Below are positions 42,901 through 52,327 of a stretch of DNA of 64,000 nucleotides, piece by piece. Under the pieces are notes generated by a model that saw nothing but the letters and a program-made list of their open reading frames with translations, made no database searches and had not been told where the DNA came from. The DNA is from an uncultured Bacteroidota bacterium (GTDB taxonomy: Bacteria > Bacteroidota > Bacteroidia > Flavobacteriales > Flavobacteriaceae), in assembly GCA_902622595.1 (NCBI GenBank), contig CACNQM010000004.1:1-64000 (forward strand). Direction: 5' to 3'. How positions within the stretch are numbered: position 1 is the stretch's first letter; the number at the start of each line of letters is the position of its first letter. Position numbers and translations under genes: made by a program.

Positions 42901-44232
42901 ATGAGAAAAATATTAATATTATATACTGCCTTATTCATTACAAACATCAATGCGCAAGATATACTTCCATTAAAGGAAAGAGCTGCGTTTGTAAATAAAC
43001 TTCAAAAAGAAAGACTCAATAAATTATTACCCCAGTTAATGGAAAAAACTGATATTGATATGTGGGTTTTGATTGCAAGAGAATACAATGAAGATCCTAT
43101 AATAAAGACCATGTTGCCTCCTACATGGTTAAATGCAAGGAGAACAACTATTCTTGTATTTTCTTTAGACAAAAAAACCAAAAAATTTGAATCTGTAGCT
43201 ATTGCTCGATATGCATTTGGTGACAATATACCATCAATTTGGGATAAGGATAAACAGCCTAACCAGTGGGAAGCTTTGAAAGACTATATAGTCAGTAAAA
43301 ATCCAGAAAAAATAGGACTGAATATTTCAAGCTATGAATCATTAGCGGATGGGTTAAGTAAATATCATTACGATCAGCTATACAATGTTTTATCCCCAAA
43401 ATTTAGAAAAAAAATTACTTCAGCTGAGGACCTTGCAATTGCCTGGATTGAAACCAGAACAGATCTTGAGATGACAGTATTTTCTCAATTAGTTGAAATT
43501 AGCAGCTCGATAATTAGAGAAGCTTTTTCTACTAAAGTCATTACTCCTGGAGTAACTAGCACTGATGATGTAGTATGGTGGATGCGTGAAAAAGTTTTAT
43601 CTCTTGGCTTAGACACCTGGTTTCATCCCACCGTTGATGTTCAAAGAAAGGATAATAGTGACTTGTATGCATTTGATAATAAATCAAAATTTGATATAAT
43701 ATTACCTGGTGATCTTCTTCATTGTGATTTTGGAATATCATATTTGACATTAAATACAGACACCCAAGAATTAGCCTATGTACTAAAACCTGGTGAAACT
43801 AATGCTCCAGACTTTTTGATAGAAGCGTTTAAAGAAGGTACTAGGATACAAGATATTTTTACAAATAATTTTAAGCAAGGTTTGACAGGGAATGAGATTT
43901 TAAAAAGATCTCTTGAACAAGGAAAAGCTGAAGGGTTAAGACCTTCTATTTACACTCATCCGCTTGGCACTTATGGACATTCTGCAGGAACTACTATTGG
44001 TATGTGGGATTCACAAGGAGGAGTTCCATTCACTGGAGATTATCCTTTACAATATAATACAGCATATGCTATTGAACTTAATACAACTGTATATATTGAG
44101 GAGTGGGAAAAAGATATTAGGATTATGCTTGAAGTACCTGGTTTCTTTGGGGAAAATGGGTTTAGATATATAAATGGACGTCTAAAAGAATTTCTCTTAG
44201 TTGGTTCAAAAAAAATAGGGCTAGAAGACTAA
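42901..44232 (+). CDS. Exported M24 family metallopeptidase (Xaa-Pro aminopeptidase-like)
   Basis: A 443-residue protein with a cleavable signal (MRKILILYTALFITNINAQ). A creatinase-type N-domain is followed by the C-terminal pita-bread domain. Candidate metal ligands in order are Asp in LLHCDFGISY, Asp in TLNTDTQE, His in HPLGTYGHSAG, Glu in AIELNTTVY, and Glu in IMLEVPGFF. The family removes N-terminal residues from proline-containing peptides, but the exact specificity is unknown. It is probably periplasmic and part of peptide use. Confidence 0.85.
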   Translation: MRKILILYTALFITNINAQDILPLKERAAFVNKLQKERLNKLLPQLMEKTDIDMWVLIAREYNEDPIIKTMLPPTWLNARRTTILVFSLDKKTKKFESVAIARYAFGDNIPSIWDKDKQPNQWEALKDYIVSKNPEKIGLNISSYESLADGLSKYHYDQLYNVLSPKFRKKITSAEDLAIAWIETRTDLEMTVFSQLVEISSSIIREAFSTKVITPGVTSTDDVVWWMREKVLSLGLDTWFHPTVDVQRKDNSDLYAFDNKSKFDIILPGDLLHCDFGISYLTLNTDTQELAYVLKPGETNAPDFLIEAFKEGTRIQDIFTNNFKQGLTGNEILKRSLEQGKAEGLRPSIYTHPLGTYGHSAGTTIGMWDSQGGVPFTGDYPLQYNTAYAIELNTTVYIEEWEKDIRIMLEVPGFFGENGFRYINGRLKEFLLVGSKKIGLED

Positions 44233-44265
44233 AAACTAAATTAACGTAAGCTTAGTAAAAAGTTG

Positions 44266-44273
44266 TAATTTTG
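44266..44273 (+). promoter_or_regulatory. -7 promoter box of trhO
   Basis: TAATTTTG ends 19 bases before the ATG at 44293. It may also transcribe the PBP1A gene, which begins 1 base after trhO. Confidence 0.6.
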
Positions 44274-44292
44274 CATTCTATATTAGTATAGC

Positions 44293-45327
44293 ATGCAACT
44301 GTACAATAAACTTAGCGCTGAAGAGCGCGCCAAGATAATTGACCAAAATTCTCAAGAGAGAGTTACACTCTCGTTCTATAAGTATTTTAAATTAGAGAAC
44401 CTATCACTTTTTCGAGATCATTTATTTATTCTATGGTCTGATCTAGATGTTTTAGGTAGAATTTATGTTGCAAAGGAGGGTATAAATGCTCAACTATCAG
44501 TTCCTAAATGCAGTTTTGAAAAATTTAAAATTTCAGTAAATGAAATAGTCCCTTTAAAAAATATTAGATTAAATATAGCTTTAGAACATTACAATAAATC
44601 CTTCTTAAAATTAACTATAAAAATTAGAGATAAAATTGTTGCAGATGGACTTGACGACTCTTCTTTTGATGTTACAAAAGTTGGAGAACATCTTGATGCT
44701 AAGAGATTTAATGAAATGCTAAATAACAAGAACACTATTTGTATCGATATGAGAAATCATTATGAAAGTGAAATAGGATTCTTTAAGGGTGCAATAAAAC
44801 CAGATGTGGATACTTTTAGAGAGTCTTTAAGTATTATTGATAGAGAACTTGAAAAAAACGGAAAAGACAAAAATTATTTAATGTATTGTACTGGTGGAAT
44901 AAGATGTGAAAAAGCAAGTGCATATTTGAAGTACAAAGGTATTCACAATGTTTTTCAGCTTGAAGGTGGGATAATTGAATACACTAGACAGGTTAAAGAT
45001 CAAAAGCTTGACAACAATTTTCTTGGAAAAAATTTTGTATTTGATGAAAGATTAGGCGAAAGAGTTTCAAATGAGATTGTCTCAAATTGTCATCAGTGTG
45101 GAGCTCCATGTGATACTCATGTAAATTGTGCAAATGAATCGTGTCACTTACTTTTTATCCAATGTGATGACTGTAAAAAGCAAATGAATAACTGTTGCTC
45201 AGAGGAGTGTAAGGATATATATGCGCTTCCCTACGAGGAGCAGATATCACTACGAAAAGGGAAAGGAAATAGTAATAAGATTTTTAAAAAAGGACGGTCA
45301 AATAATCTTAAATACAAAATAAGCTAA
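44293..45327 (+). CDS. trhO: tRNA uridine(34) hydroxylase TrhO (rhodanese-like)
   Basis: Forms 5-hydroxyuridine at the tRNA wobble position with oxygen. The 344-residue protein has the N-terminal acylphosphatase-like domain with GRIYVAKEGINAQLS. The rhodanese domain has the active Cys in YLMYCTGGIRCEKASAYLK (near residue 199). A Cys-rich C-terminus (CHQCGAPCDTHVNCANESC, CDDC, CCSEEC) probably binds metal. This is the usual YceA layout. PBP1A follows after one base. Confidence 0.93.
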   Translation: MQLYNKLSAEERAKIIDQNSQERVTLSFYKYFKLENLSLFRDHLFILWSDLDVLGRIYVAKEGINAQLSVPKCSFEKFKISVNEIVPLKNIRLNIALEHYNKSFLKLTIKIRDKIVADGLDDSSFDVTKVGEHLDAKRFNEMLNNKNTICIDMRNHYESEIGFFKGAIKPDVDTFRESLSIIDRELEKNGKDKNYLMYCTGGIRCEKASAYLKYKGIHNVFQLEGGIIEYTRQVKDQKLDNNFLGKNFVFDERLGERVSNEIVSNCHQCGAPCDTHVNCANESCHLLFIQCDDCKKQMNNCCSEECKDIYALPYEEQISLRKGKGNSNKIFKKGRSNNLKYKIS

Positions 45328-45328
45328 T

Positions 45329-47614
45329 ATGAAAAGATTACTAACTATTAGATTATTATGGGCTTCAATTTTAATTTGTTTATTTTCCTTTTTTGGCTTA
45401 TTTATTCTTGCAGGTAATGGTACTTTTGGAGAAATGCCGCAGTTCGAGCAATTAGAGAATCCCAACACCAATCTTGCTACTCAAATAATATCATCAGATG
45501 GAGAAATATTGGGTAAATATTATTTTAATGATAACAGAACTCCAATAACCTATGATGAACTTCCAAAAAACCTGGTTGATGCATTAATTGCAACAGAGGA
45601 CGAAAGATTTTATGATCATCCAGGAATTGATGTAAGATCAACTTTAAGAGCAATTATTTTCTTAAATACGCGAGGTGGGTCAAGTACAATTAGCCAACAG
45701 CTTGCTAGACAACTTTTTGTTGGAGTAAGATCCAGAAACATAGTTCAAGCTATTCTTCAAAAGGCAAGAGAGTGGGTTCTTGCCATTCAAATTGAGAAAA
45801 GGTATACCAAAAATGAAATCATAGCTATGTACTTAAACATATATGATTTTAACAACACGGCAGATGGTGTTCGTTCAGCATCTAAAATCTATTTTAATAA
45901 AACACCAGATTCACTTCTGATTGAGGATGCTGCTACACTTGTTGGAATGTTAAAGAACTCATCACTTTACAATCCACTTAGAAGACCAGAACTTGTAACT
46001 GAGAGAAGAAATGTTGTTTTCCAACAGATGTATAGAAATGAGATGATCACAAAAGATCAAAAAGACTCATTATCAATGCTTCCTCTCAATATTGATTATT
46101 CTCCAGAATCACACAGAGAGGGTTTAGCTACCTATTTTAGAGCATATCTTCAAGAGTTTATGAACAAATGGCTTAGAGATAATCCGAAACCTAACGGAGA
46201 AAGATATAATTTATATAAAGACGGGTTAAGAATATATACAACTATTGACTCAAGGCTTCAGTCTATTGCAGAAGAGTCTGTTAATGAGCACATGAAGAAT
46301 CTGCAATCAGAATTTTTCGCTCAAAATAAAGAATCAGATGAAAATCCAACACCCCCGTTTAGAGAACTTAGAGAGGGCCAGGTTGATACACTAATTAAAT
46401 TATCAGCAATGAGATCAGAAAGATGGAGAAAGATGAAATTAAGTGGCATTGATGAAGAGGAAATTTGGGAAACATTCCAAGTTGAAACTCCCATGAAAAT
46501 ATTTTCATGGAATGGAGAGATTGACACTATAATGAAACCAATTGATTCGATTAAATATTATAAGTTTCACCTTAGGGCTTCAATGATGTCAATGGAGCCA
46601 CAAACTGGCCATGTTAAAGCATGGGTTGGAGGAGTTAATTACAAACATTTTCAGTATGATCAGGTAAAACAAGGAAGGCGACAAATTGGGTCAACTTTTA
46701 AACCTTTTTTATATGCAACAGCAATTGATCAATTAAAACTCTCCCCATGTTATACAGTTCCTGATGCTTTATACTGTATAGAGCCCAGAAAACATGGAAA
46801 TATGGATGCATGGTGTCCAAAAAACTCAAGTGATAAGTATGGTCAAACACGAAATTTAAAAAATGCTTTAGCTAATTCAATTAATACAATTAGCGCAAGA
46901 TTAATGGATCAAGTTGGACCAAAGCCTGTTGTTGCTTTGATGAAAAAAATGGGAATAAATTCATTTTTGCCCGAGGTTCCTTCGATTGCACTTGGAACCC
47001 CTGACATTAGTTTGTATGAAATGGTAGGAGCCTACAGCACCTTTGTAAACAAAGGAATATACATTGAGCCAATTTTTATTACAAGGATAGAGGATAAAAA
47101 TGGAGTGCCACTTTTTGAAGTAATACCAAATACAACAGATGTTATTAGTGAAGAAGCAGCATACGTAACAGTTAATTTAATGGAGGGTGTAACAAAATAC
47201 GGTTCAGGAGGTAGACTTAGACATTCGGGATTAGAAGAAACAAATTATATATACAATAATTTAGTTACAGGATATCCATACGCATTTGAAAACGCTATTG
47301 CTGGAAAAACTGGAACAACTCAAAATCAAAGTGATGGATGGTTTATGGGAATGGTACCAAACCTTGTGACTGGAGTATGGGTTGGAGGTGAGGATAGATC
47401 AATTCACTTTGAAGATATTGCTTTTGGTCAAGGAGCAACCATGGCTCTACCAATTTGGGGCCAATATATGAAGAAAGCTTATTTAAATCCTGATCTAGCA
47501 ATATCATCAGATGACTTTCCGGTTCCAGAATTAGTTACAATTCCATTAGATTGTGAGAATTTAAATATTGAAAGTTCAAAAAAGAAAAAGGATCTGGAAG
47601 AGTTAGGATTTTAA
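45329..47614 (+). CDS. Class A penicillin-binding protein 1A
   Basis: Bifunctional cell-wall synthase, 761 residues. One membrane helix (about 8-28) is followed by a GT51 glycosyltransferase domain with ATEDERFYDHPGIDVRSTLRA and GGSSTISQQLARQL. The transpeptidase domain has its serine in IGSTFKPFLYA near residue 453, then SIN in ANSINTIS, and KTGTTQNQSDGWF near 660. The start lies one base after trhO. The end overlaps a GNAT gene on the other strand. Confidence 0.95.
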   Translation: MKRLLTIRLLWASILICLFSFFGLFILAGNGTFGEMPQFEQLENPNTNLATQIISSDGEILGKYYFNDNRTPITYDELPKNLVDALIATEDERFYDHPGIDVRSTLRAIIFLNTRGGSSTISQQLARQLFVGVRSRNIVQAILQKAREWVLAIQIEKRYTKNEIIAMYLNIYDFNNTADGVRSASKIYFNKTPDSLLIEDAATLVGMLKNSSLYNPLRRPELVTERRNVVFQQMYRNEMITKDQKDSLSMLPLNIDYSPESHREGLATYFRAYLQEFMNKWLRDNPKPNGERYNLYKDGLRIYTTIDSRLQSIAEESVNEHMKNLQSEFFAQNKESDENPTPPFRELREGQVDTLIKLSAMRSERWRKMKLSGIDEEEIWETFQVETPMKIFSWNGEIDTIMKPIDSIKYYKFHLRASMMSMEPQTGHVKAWVGGVNYKHFQYDQVKQGRRQIGSTFKPFLYATAIDQLKLSPCYTVPDALYCIEPRKHGNMDAWCPKNSSDKYGQTRNLKNALANSINTISARLMDQVGPKPVVALMKKMGINSFLPEVPSIALGTPDISLYEMVGAYSTFVNKGIYIEPIFITRIEDKNGVPLFEVIPNTTDVISEEAAYVTVNLMEGVTKYGSGGRLRHSGLEETNYIYNNLVTGYPYAFENAIAGKTGTTQNQSDGWFMGMVPNLVTGVWVGGEDRSIHFEDIAFGQGATMALPIWGQYMKKAYLNPDLAISSDDFPVPELVTIPLDCENLNIESSKKKKDLEELGF

Positions 47615-48120
47615 TTTAAAATCTTTTCATAGCAGTGAAATGGAAACTCACTTTGATTTGGAAAATATACATCATCAAGTTGAATATAATTTCTAGATCT
47701 GTAAAACTTATTGTTCCTATCATTTTTACTAAAAGTATCCAGCCTTACTGATTTTAATCCATTTTTTAGACCATATTCTTCAGCAAAATCCATTAATAAT
47801 TTTCCTATTCCCTTTTTTTGATACTTAGGATCAACAGCTAATCTGTGAACATAAAGATTTTTTTCATCCTTAGTGAGCCACTTTACATTGTCGTAAACTT
47901 CATCTTTGGATAAGCTTAACATAATACATCCAAGGACTATTGAATTGTCTCTGTAAACATATAGATTTTGGTTATCAATATCTTTTTTAAAAATTTCAAT
48001 ATTAGGGTAGTTTTCATCCCACTGAAAAATTTTTCTACTTATCATTTCTAAGGCACAATCACTAGTAATTTTTTTTACCCTATCTAGATCATTGATTTTA
48101 GCTAATTCAATTTTAAACAC
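47611..48120 (-). CDS. GNAT family N-acetyltransferase
   Basis: A 169-residue acetyltransferase. The acetyl-CoA pocket is VHRLAVDPKYQKKGIGKLLMDFAEEYG (residues about 89-115), and DTFSKNDRNNKFYRSRNYIQ is the C-terminal motif B. The start is GTG at 48120 (the first codons read MFKIELAKINDLDRV), with no other plausible upstream start. The substrate is unknown. It is convergent with the PBP1A gene, overlapping by 4 bases. Confidence 0.85.
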   Translation of the reverse strand: MFKIELAKINDLDRVKKITSDCALEMISRKIFQWDENYPNIEIFKKDIDNQNLYVYRDNSIVLGCIMLSLSKDEVYDNVKWLTKDEKNLYVHRLAVDPKYQKKGIGKLLMDFAEEYGLKNGLKSVRLDTFSKNDRNNKFYRSRNYIQLDDVYFPNQSEFPFHCYEKILN

Positions 48121-48159
48121 AGTAAATAATATTGTTTAAATTAGTCTAAATTTAATTAA

Positions 48160-49056
48160 TTGTTTAACAAAAGAAACCTTTGTTTTTTATTATATCTGGG
48201 CATTATGATTATCAATCCCTCTTATTCACAAAAACAAGTTAATTTAGATGTTGACAATGATCTTTATTTTGACAGAGACTTCTATTATTCAAGTGGAATT
48301 TTTTTATCCTACACATCTACTAAGTATAAAGAAGTAAATTTTTTCATGGATAACTTTAAATTAGGACAGTTAATTTATACTCCTTCAAGTAGATACGAGA
48401 CAGACCCAAATAAATATGATTATCCTTACAGTGGTTATCTGTTTTTGGAAGCAACTAGACAATTAAACATTTCTGATTATTCAAGTTTTACCTTGGGAGG
48501 AAATATTGGAATTACAGGTGATGCATCGTTAGCTAAAGGAATGCAGAATCTGTATCATGATATGGTCTTAAATTTACCAAACTTAGAATGGAAATCTCAA
48601 ATGCCTCAAGAACTTCAAATTAATTTAGTGGTAAAATTCTTTAAAGGTTTTAACCTCCAGGATAACATTAATTTTACAACTGAATTTTATTCAAGACTTG
48701 GAACTTATCAGATAATGGCTGGAATGAATATTGGGCTTTTAATTGGAGAGTTACAGTGGTTTAGTCTTTCAAATAATATTATAAATCAATCAAATAATAA
48801 TTTATCGTTTTATGTCGGGACTAGTCAGGAATATTATTTACATGATTATAAATTAGAAGGTAGTTTGTTTAACGAAAATGCAGAGCTAACAATGTTATCA
48901 AATAAATACAGGAATACCATTGAGGTTGGATTTCAAAAACGATTTAATAAACTTCAAGTACTAACTACATTTAATTCTATGTCAAAGGATACTGATTTAC
49001 AGAGGACCCCAAGACATCCCTTTCTAAAAATCAGCTTGAGTTATCAACTTAACTAA
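48160..49056 (+). CDS. Lipid A deacylase LpxR family outer-membrane protein (DUF2219)
   Basis: A 298-residue protein with a signal peptide (ending NPSYSQ after a TTG start at 48160) and a beta-barrel-like sequence. LpxR features are the N-terminal NLDVDNDLYFDRDFYYSSGIFLSY, DYPYSGYLFLEATRQ, and the middle WKSQMPQELQINL. LpxR removes a 3'-acyloxyacyl chain from lipid A, with His and Ser as catalytic residues; the catalytic pair was not verified here. It ends before a long-looped hairpin that may terminate the transcript. Confidence 0.8.
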   Translation: MFNKRNLCFLLYLGIMIINPSYSQKQVNLDVDNDLYFDRDFYYSSGIFLSYTSTKYKEVNFFMDNFKLGQLIYTPSSRYETDPNKYDYPYSGYLFLEATRQLNISDYSSFTLGGNIGITGDASLAKGMQNLYHDMVLNLPNLEWKSQMPQELQINLVVKFFKGFNLQDNINFTTEFYSRLGTYQIMAGMNIGLLIGELQWFSLSNNIINQSNNNLSFYVGTSQEYYLHDYKLEGSLFNENAELTMLSNKYRNTIEVGFQKRFNKLQVLTTFNSMSKDTDLQRTPRHPFLKISLSYQLN

Positions 49057-49118
49057 TTTTAACTTTTCTTTAAAATTATATCGCCTATAATTATCTTATT
49101 TTTAATATAAGATTTTCG

Positions 49119-49200
49119 AAACGCTCCTAAAATCGTTTTTAGTCCTTTTTAGCTAGGTAAACTTTTGAATTTTTGTTAATTGGTTTTGTTAGGAGCGTTT
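49119..49200 (+). terminator. 12-bp inverted repeat with 58-base loop followed by a T-tract (terminator or structured RNA)
   Basis: AAACGCTCCTAA at 49119-49130 is perfectly complementary to TTAGGAGCGTTT at 49189-49200. The + strand then continues TTTTATTT. It lies between the LpxR-like gene and the stop of the convergent lipoprotein gene. The T-tract on the + strand suits termination of the LpxR-like transcript. The 58-base loop is unusual for a simple terminator, so a small structured RNA is possible. Confidence 0.6.
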
Positions 49201-49201
49201 T

Positions 49202-50089
49202 TTATTTCACCTCCACTTTAACTTTATACATATAAGGATTTCCAACCCCTTCGTCTTCAGATGTTACCCAAAATGTTGTTTTATCAATTATTTTTATTGC
49301 TTCAATTTGTGCTCTCTCAATTGGAATTTTAAATTTTCTAAATTTCTTTTTGGCTAAATTTTCCAAATCAAAGTCCTCAAATAATATTAAGAATTGGTCT
49401 CCATTTGAATTATAGCTTACAAGAGTGAGAAGTCTAAGTTTTGCATTGTAGTCTCCACCAGTAACTAAAGAATTTACATCAAATGTAATTCTACTTTCTA
49501 ATACTTGATTCGCATTACTTTCCTTATTAATTAAATATAAATCAGTAAATAGATTACTTCTATCCTTAGATAATATTGCAATTTTATCATCAATTAAAAA
49601 TAGTGCTTCAGCATCATACTTATGTTTTGGTCTTGGAAAAAGAGAAAAGAATGTGTCTTGATCTTTATAAGTAATATCAATTTTACCATCAATACTAAAA
49701 TCATTTATTTTAACTTTTATAATGTTTAGATTGTCCCTATTACCAAAATTGTTACCTGTATCAGCAATGAAAATATAATCTTCATCAGCTGTGATATCTT
49801 CCCAATCATTATTATAAATTTCCCAAAAAGACTCTTTTTCCAGTTTTATAGAGTTTATAATCTCACCATTTAGATTAAAAAAATATAAACTTGGCTCTCC
49901 TCCTGAATCATTATGAGTTATAAAAACTTCATTAAGAATTTCTAAACCCGAAGTTTCATTTATTATTTTTGGTAAAACTATAGATTCAAGCACAATAGCA
50001 CTTTCATATTCTTGCTTTTCTTGTCCATCAGAACAACTAAATATTATTAACAGTATTGTGAAGTAATAATTTTTGAATGATTTAAACAT
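49202..50089 (-). CDS. Lipoprotein, probable beta-propeller of unknown function
   Basis: A 295-residue lipoprotein with signal ending LIIFSC. The body is rich in short beta-strand blocks: ETSGLEILNEVFITHNDSGG, DWEDITADEDYIFIADTGNN, KYDAEALFLIDDKIAILSK and AQIEAIKIIDKTTFWVTSEDEG. This spacing resembles a propeller, possibly of the SdiA-regulated/esterase-like type, but no catalytic site is evident. It overlaps the upstream CxCC protein gene by 8 bases and is the last gene of the leftward cluster. Confidence 0.7.
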   Translation of the reverse strand: MFKSFKNYYFTILLIIFSCSDGQEKQEYESAIVLESIVLPKIINETSGLEILNEVFITHNDSGGEPSLYFFNLNGEIINSIKLEKESFWEIYNNDWEDITADEDYIFIADTGNNFGNRDNLNIIKVKINDFSIDGKIDITYKDQDTFFSLFPRPKHKYDAEALFLIDDKIAILSKDRSNLFTDLYLINKESNANQVLESRITFDVNSLVTGGDYNAKLRLLTLVSYNSNGDQFLILFEDFDLENLAKKKFRKFKIPIERAQIEAIKIIDKTTFWVTSEDEGVGNPYMYKVKVEVK

Positions 50090-51281
50090 CTTTTGAGTTT
50101 AATCTAACTGTTTTTAACTGATTCTTTTCATTATTATAAACAGTCCAAACAATAAATATTTCATCATCCAATATTTCTAATTGTGGAACGCCCGTACCTC
50201 TTCCACCGTCAATTTTAGAGATTGTAATTGGCTTTGAAACTTTGCCATCTATTGAAACTTTTTTTATTCTTAAAAATGTCCCATCATCATCTCCCTCCAT
50301 ATAACTTATTATAACTTCTCTTTCATTTAAGAATGCAGTATCAACTCTGCCAATAGCATTAGAGTCATTAATTTTTATGGGGATACTAAAAGTAGAACCA
50401 TATGATTCTGAAAAGGAAAGATTAACTTTTGGTATTCCATTCGAAACAGTGAACCAACTTACAGCAATATTATTTGAACTAGAGACAACTTTAGGCCCAT
50501 TGACTGGACATCCATATATTACCCATCCATCATTATGAACTGAAATAGGATCCTCCCAAACCTTATCTATGTTTCTAGTAACATATATATCTCTTACTTC
50601 TTCTTCGCTTCTATCACGGTAGACAACTAAAGGTCCCTTGTTGGTATAAGTCATTGATGTCTGACAACAATCACAAACTGATGAATCAAGTTCAGTTTCA
50701 TTTATTATATCTCCAGCATTTGTTATTTCTGCAAATCGAATAGTCATTGGCTTGTGATTACCATCTTCATCTTTCTCCACTGTATTTCTTCCGTCTAACC
50801 AAGTAACTAAAAATCCTTCGCTATCATTTGAAGTTATACTAACAAACCCATGTTCTGCTTTAAAGCCATCAGTATTTAATATAAAGTCTTCTTTTACTTT
50901 TTCTCCGGATAATGTATGTAGACTTAAAAAAACATCATAGTTATATGTACCGGAGTCAGATTTTTTTAGATAACTTGAGAGAACTTTGTCACCGTTTATT
51001 GCATGTGTTGGAAAGTCAGCCCAATTAACAAACCAGTCGTTACCATTCGCAAGTTTTATTGGATTAGTCCATCCTTCATTTTTAAATTGTCTAAAATTTA
51101 AACTAGCATTCATGTCCTCATCACTTGAAATCCACGTCAATGATAAGTTACCATTATTTGAAACTAGACTAGGTTGAGCGTTATTGTTTTCATATAAAAA
51201 AGATATTTCTTCTATTTTTATATCACTTGAATTACAGGAAAAAATACTTAAAAAGGAGAAAGCAATTATAAATTTTTTCAT
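50082..51281 (-). CDS. Sialidase-like propeller lipoprotein with CxCC motif
   Basis: A 399-residue lipoprotein (signal ending LSIFSC) with repeated beta blocks like the sialidase/BNR propeller fold. A striking cysteine set is present: Cys203, Cys205 and Cys206 in SVCDCCQTS, and Cys258 in YGCPVNGP. YRDRSEEEVRDIYVTRN lies between them. This CDCC...GCPVNGP pairing recurs in a widespread family often labelled exo-alpha-sialidase without proof of that activity. The cysteines could bind a metal or be redox partners of the adjacent TlpA-like protein, 1 base upstream. I do not assign sialidase activity. Confidence 0.75.
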   Translation of the reverse strand: MKKFIIAFSFLSIFSCNSSDIKIEEISFLYENNNAQPSLVSNNGNLSLTWISSDEDMNASLNFRQFKNEGWTNPIKLANGNDWFVNWADFPTHAINGDKVLSSYLKKSDSGTYNYDVFLSLHTLSGEKVKEDFILNTDGFKAEHGFVSITSNDSEGFLVTWLDGRNTVEKDEDGNHKPMTIRFAEITNAGDIINETELDSSVCDCCQTSMTYTNKGPLVVYRDRSEEEVRDIYVTRNIDKVWEDPISVHNDGWVIYGCPVNGPKVVSSSNNIAVSWFTVSNGIPKVNLSFSESYGSTFSIPIKINDSNAIGRVDTAFLNEREVIISYMEGDDDGTFLRIKKVSIDGKVSKPITISKIDGGRGTGVPQLEILDDEIFIVWTVYNNEKNQLKTVRLNSKDV

Positions 51282-51282
51282 G

Positions 51283-51774
51283 TTATAACATCTTTAATTT
51301 ATCAATCATTTCTTTAGAATCCCACTTAACAGCCCCGACAATAGTTTCAACTATTTTACCATTTTTGTCAAAAATATATGAAGTTGGCATAGCATAGACT
51401 CCAAGTGTCTCAAATGATTTAGTGGATTTTAAAAAATTAAAATCAAAATTCCATTCGTTTTTAAAATCAGAGATTTCATCTAATGTTTCATCCGAAACTA
51501 ATAAGAAAGTATACCCGTATTCTTCCAGTATTTCCTCAGCTTTTTTAATACCTGGCATTTCCTTAATACATGGAGCACACCATGTAGCCCAATAACTAAC
51601 AACAATCTTACCTTTTTTATAGACCGAGAGATCTAAATTATTTTCATTTAGATCAACAAAAGATGTTTTAAGCAGCAAAGACTCTATATCGGAAGAACTT
51701 TTGTTATCTGTAATTCCTAAGTCACAACTTAATAATAAGCAACACCATAAGGTAAATAGTAAAATCTTTTTCAA
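51283..51774 (-). CDS. TlpA-like thioredoxin-fold lipoprotein
   Basis: A 163-residue lipoprotein with signal ending CCLLLSC. A thioredoxin-like domain carries the redox motif WATWCAPC (Cys66 and Cys69). The cis-Pro is in YAMPTSYIFDKNG. TlpA/ResA-like proteins reduce disulfides in periplasmic proteins or cytochromes. The start is TTG at 51774 (MKKILLFTLW). The next gene, 1 base downstream, encodes a Cys-rich lipoprotein, a plausible client. Confidence 0.88.
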   Translation of the reverse strand: MKKILLFTLWCCLLLSCDLGITDNKSSSDIESLLLKTSFVDLNENNLDLSVYKKGKIVVSYWATWCAPCIKEMPGIKKAEEILEEYGYTFLLVSDETLDEISDFKNEWNFDFNFLKSTKSFETLGVYAMPTSYIFDKNGKIVETIVGAVKWDSKEMIDKLKML

Positions 51775-51806
51775 ATTTGATATTTTTTTAAAATTACAAA
51801 AGAGAT

Positions 51807-52280
51807 TCAGGATTTCTTATTTTTTTTATTCTTCTTTTTCTTATTTTTTTTGACGACTTGTGATGACCTGTTCCAAAGATTTTTTCTACTATTAAACTTT
51901 TCTACACTAACATTAGTTTTAACAATAATTACTCCACCAGCACCCTCACTGCCGTATTTATTTGTTGCAGCTAATCCACTGAGAACTTCTACGTATTTTA
52001 CTTGATTTGCATTTAATACGGGTGGATTATTGTAGATTACTCCATCAATTTCCCAAAGAACCTCATTACCAGCAGTTTTGAATGACTGCCTACCTCTAAT
52101 GGCAATGTTTTTATTTCCCATTCTATCTGTAACTCTTTTTGCACCCGGTATTCTAGATGCAAGGGCGTCTACCAATGACATAGATGATATAGCACTTTGT
52201 TGAGCTTGGGCAATTTTGTCTTCTTGAGAAAATGACAAGCTAGAATAAAGTATAATTAATATTTGAAATGTGTATCTCAT
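51807..52280 (-). CDS. Stand-alone TonB-receptor plug-like protein (no barrel)
   Basis: A 157-residue secreted protein (signal ending SLSFS). It matches only the plug domain of TonB-dependent receptors: ALASRIPGAKRVTDRMGNKN, IAIRGRQSF, VLWEIDGVIYNNPPVLNANQ, and YGSEGAGGVIIVKT. The C-terminus is a Lys/Asn-rich tail in place of a barrel. The same plug layout occurs in the broken neighbour at 52328-52851, so the two are tandem paralogues. The function is unknown; plug-only proteins could act as partners or decoys for SusC-like receptors. Confidence 0.7.
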   Translation of the reverse strand: MRYTFQILIILYSSLSFSQEDKIAQAQQSAISSMSLVDALASRIPGAKRVTDRMGNKNIAIRGRQSFKTAGNEVLWEIDGVIYNNPPVLNANQVKYVEVLSGLAATNKYGSEGAGGVIIVKTNVSVEKFNSRKNLWNRSSQVVKKNKKKKNKKNKKS

Positions 52281-52327
52281 GTGATCTGTTATTAAAAGTA
52301 AATAAAAGTTTAAAAGAATAGTGTTAA

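Noticed and set aside
50082-51281. Calling the CxCC lipoprotein a sialidase
   Set aside because: The propeller-like repeats are present, but no arginine triad or Asp-box set typical of true sialidases could be confirmed.
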